A DNA stretch of 64,000 nucleotides, taken from assembly GCA_012064415.1 (NCBI GenBank), contig SSNU01000017.1, positions 52,455 through 116,454 of the forward strand, read 5' to 3'. Source of the stretch: Gyrodactylus bullatarudis (Eukaryota > Platyhelminthes > Monogenea > Gyrodactylidea > Gyrodactylidae). The notes beneath the pieces were generated by a model. It did not search any database. It had not been told where the DNA came from and was given only the letters and a program-made list of their open reading frames with translations. Each line of letters starts with the position of its first letter. Position 1 is the stretch's first letter. This document shows, in pieces, positions 63,804 through 64,000 of the stretch. Both the position numbers and the translations under genes were made by a program.

Positions 63804-64000
63804 CCCTTAAAGTCCCATTGGGTTATTTCTATCACATATCATTTTAGCGACTCATTATTATTTATTTAAACCTCAGAAAATCTTCGTCTATCCTCCCCCA
63901 TTCAATAGGAAATTTATTAATCTCCTGGTATTCGCAAAGATCTATCATTCTTCATAACCGTCCTATACTAATTCAAAGAGAGTTGATATTTTTCAATAGA
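63804..64000. mobile_element. piggyBac-type MITE, family 2, cut by the window edge
   Basis: TTAA|CCCTTAAAGTCCCATTGGG begins the element, with an intact TTAA at 63800-63803. It aligns with 22744 onward and runs past the end of the window. Confidence 0.6.

Overview
This window is nuclear DNA of a multicellular animal. It is about 70% A+T, its genes are split by GT-AG introns, and it holds clear orthologues of animal proteins: ERK MAP kinase, an A1CF/RBM46-type RNA-binding protein, a G-protein alpha subunit, ARS2/SRRT, ribosomal protein eS24 and transcription factor AP-2. I infer a flatworm (Platyhelminthes), possibly a parasitic one. Several introns are only 25-32 nt long. In the ERK and A1CF-like genes, introns near the 5' end are tiny while those near the 3' end reach kilobases, a pattern known from schistosomes. 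A tRNA-derived SINE here also carries a hammerhead fold very close to the schistosome Sm-alpha ribozyme. The species cannot be named from the sequence alone.

Layout, left to right. 1-4,710: no gene, one tRNA-like SINE and a decayed DIRS-type retroelement fragment. 4,711-19,967 (-): ERK MAP kinase in nine exons, whose 9.3-kb intron 6 is a store of transposon debris (fold-back elements, a Penelope fossil, hAT and piggyBac-type MITEs). 20,187-20,846 (+): a small acidic protein gene divergent from ERK across 219 bp. 21,098-30,522 (-): a gene for a protein with a DEP-like segment and a coiled coil, with a 7-kb intron full of Tc1/mariner, hAT and piggyBac-type elements. 33,583-39,180 (+): A1CF/RBM46-like protein. 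41,904-51,507 (+): a very divergent, oversized G-alpha with an hAT transposon in one intron and a hammerhead-containing insertion in another. 52,069-54,057 (+): ARS2. 54,207-54,627 (-): eS24. 55,020 to at least 61,942 (-): AP-2, with the 5' end not found. 61,943-64,000: intergenic with piggyBac-type MITEs.

The genes do not form a pathway. ERK signalling, a G-alpha relic, RNA processing (ARS2, A1CF-like), translation (eS24) and transcription (AP-2) are ordinary neighbours. The most unusual items are the G-alpha protein and the hammerhead ribozymes. The G-alpha has natural substitutions at the positions that control GTP hydrolysis, plus a helical domain enlarged by about 300 residues. Two copies of a minimal hammerhead share a palindromic helix III and show compensatory changes in helix I; one lies in a 510-bp insert flanked by perfect 135-bp direct repeats. 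All gene models were built by hand from splice sites, reading-frame phase and family similarity; no search was run.
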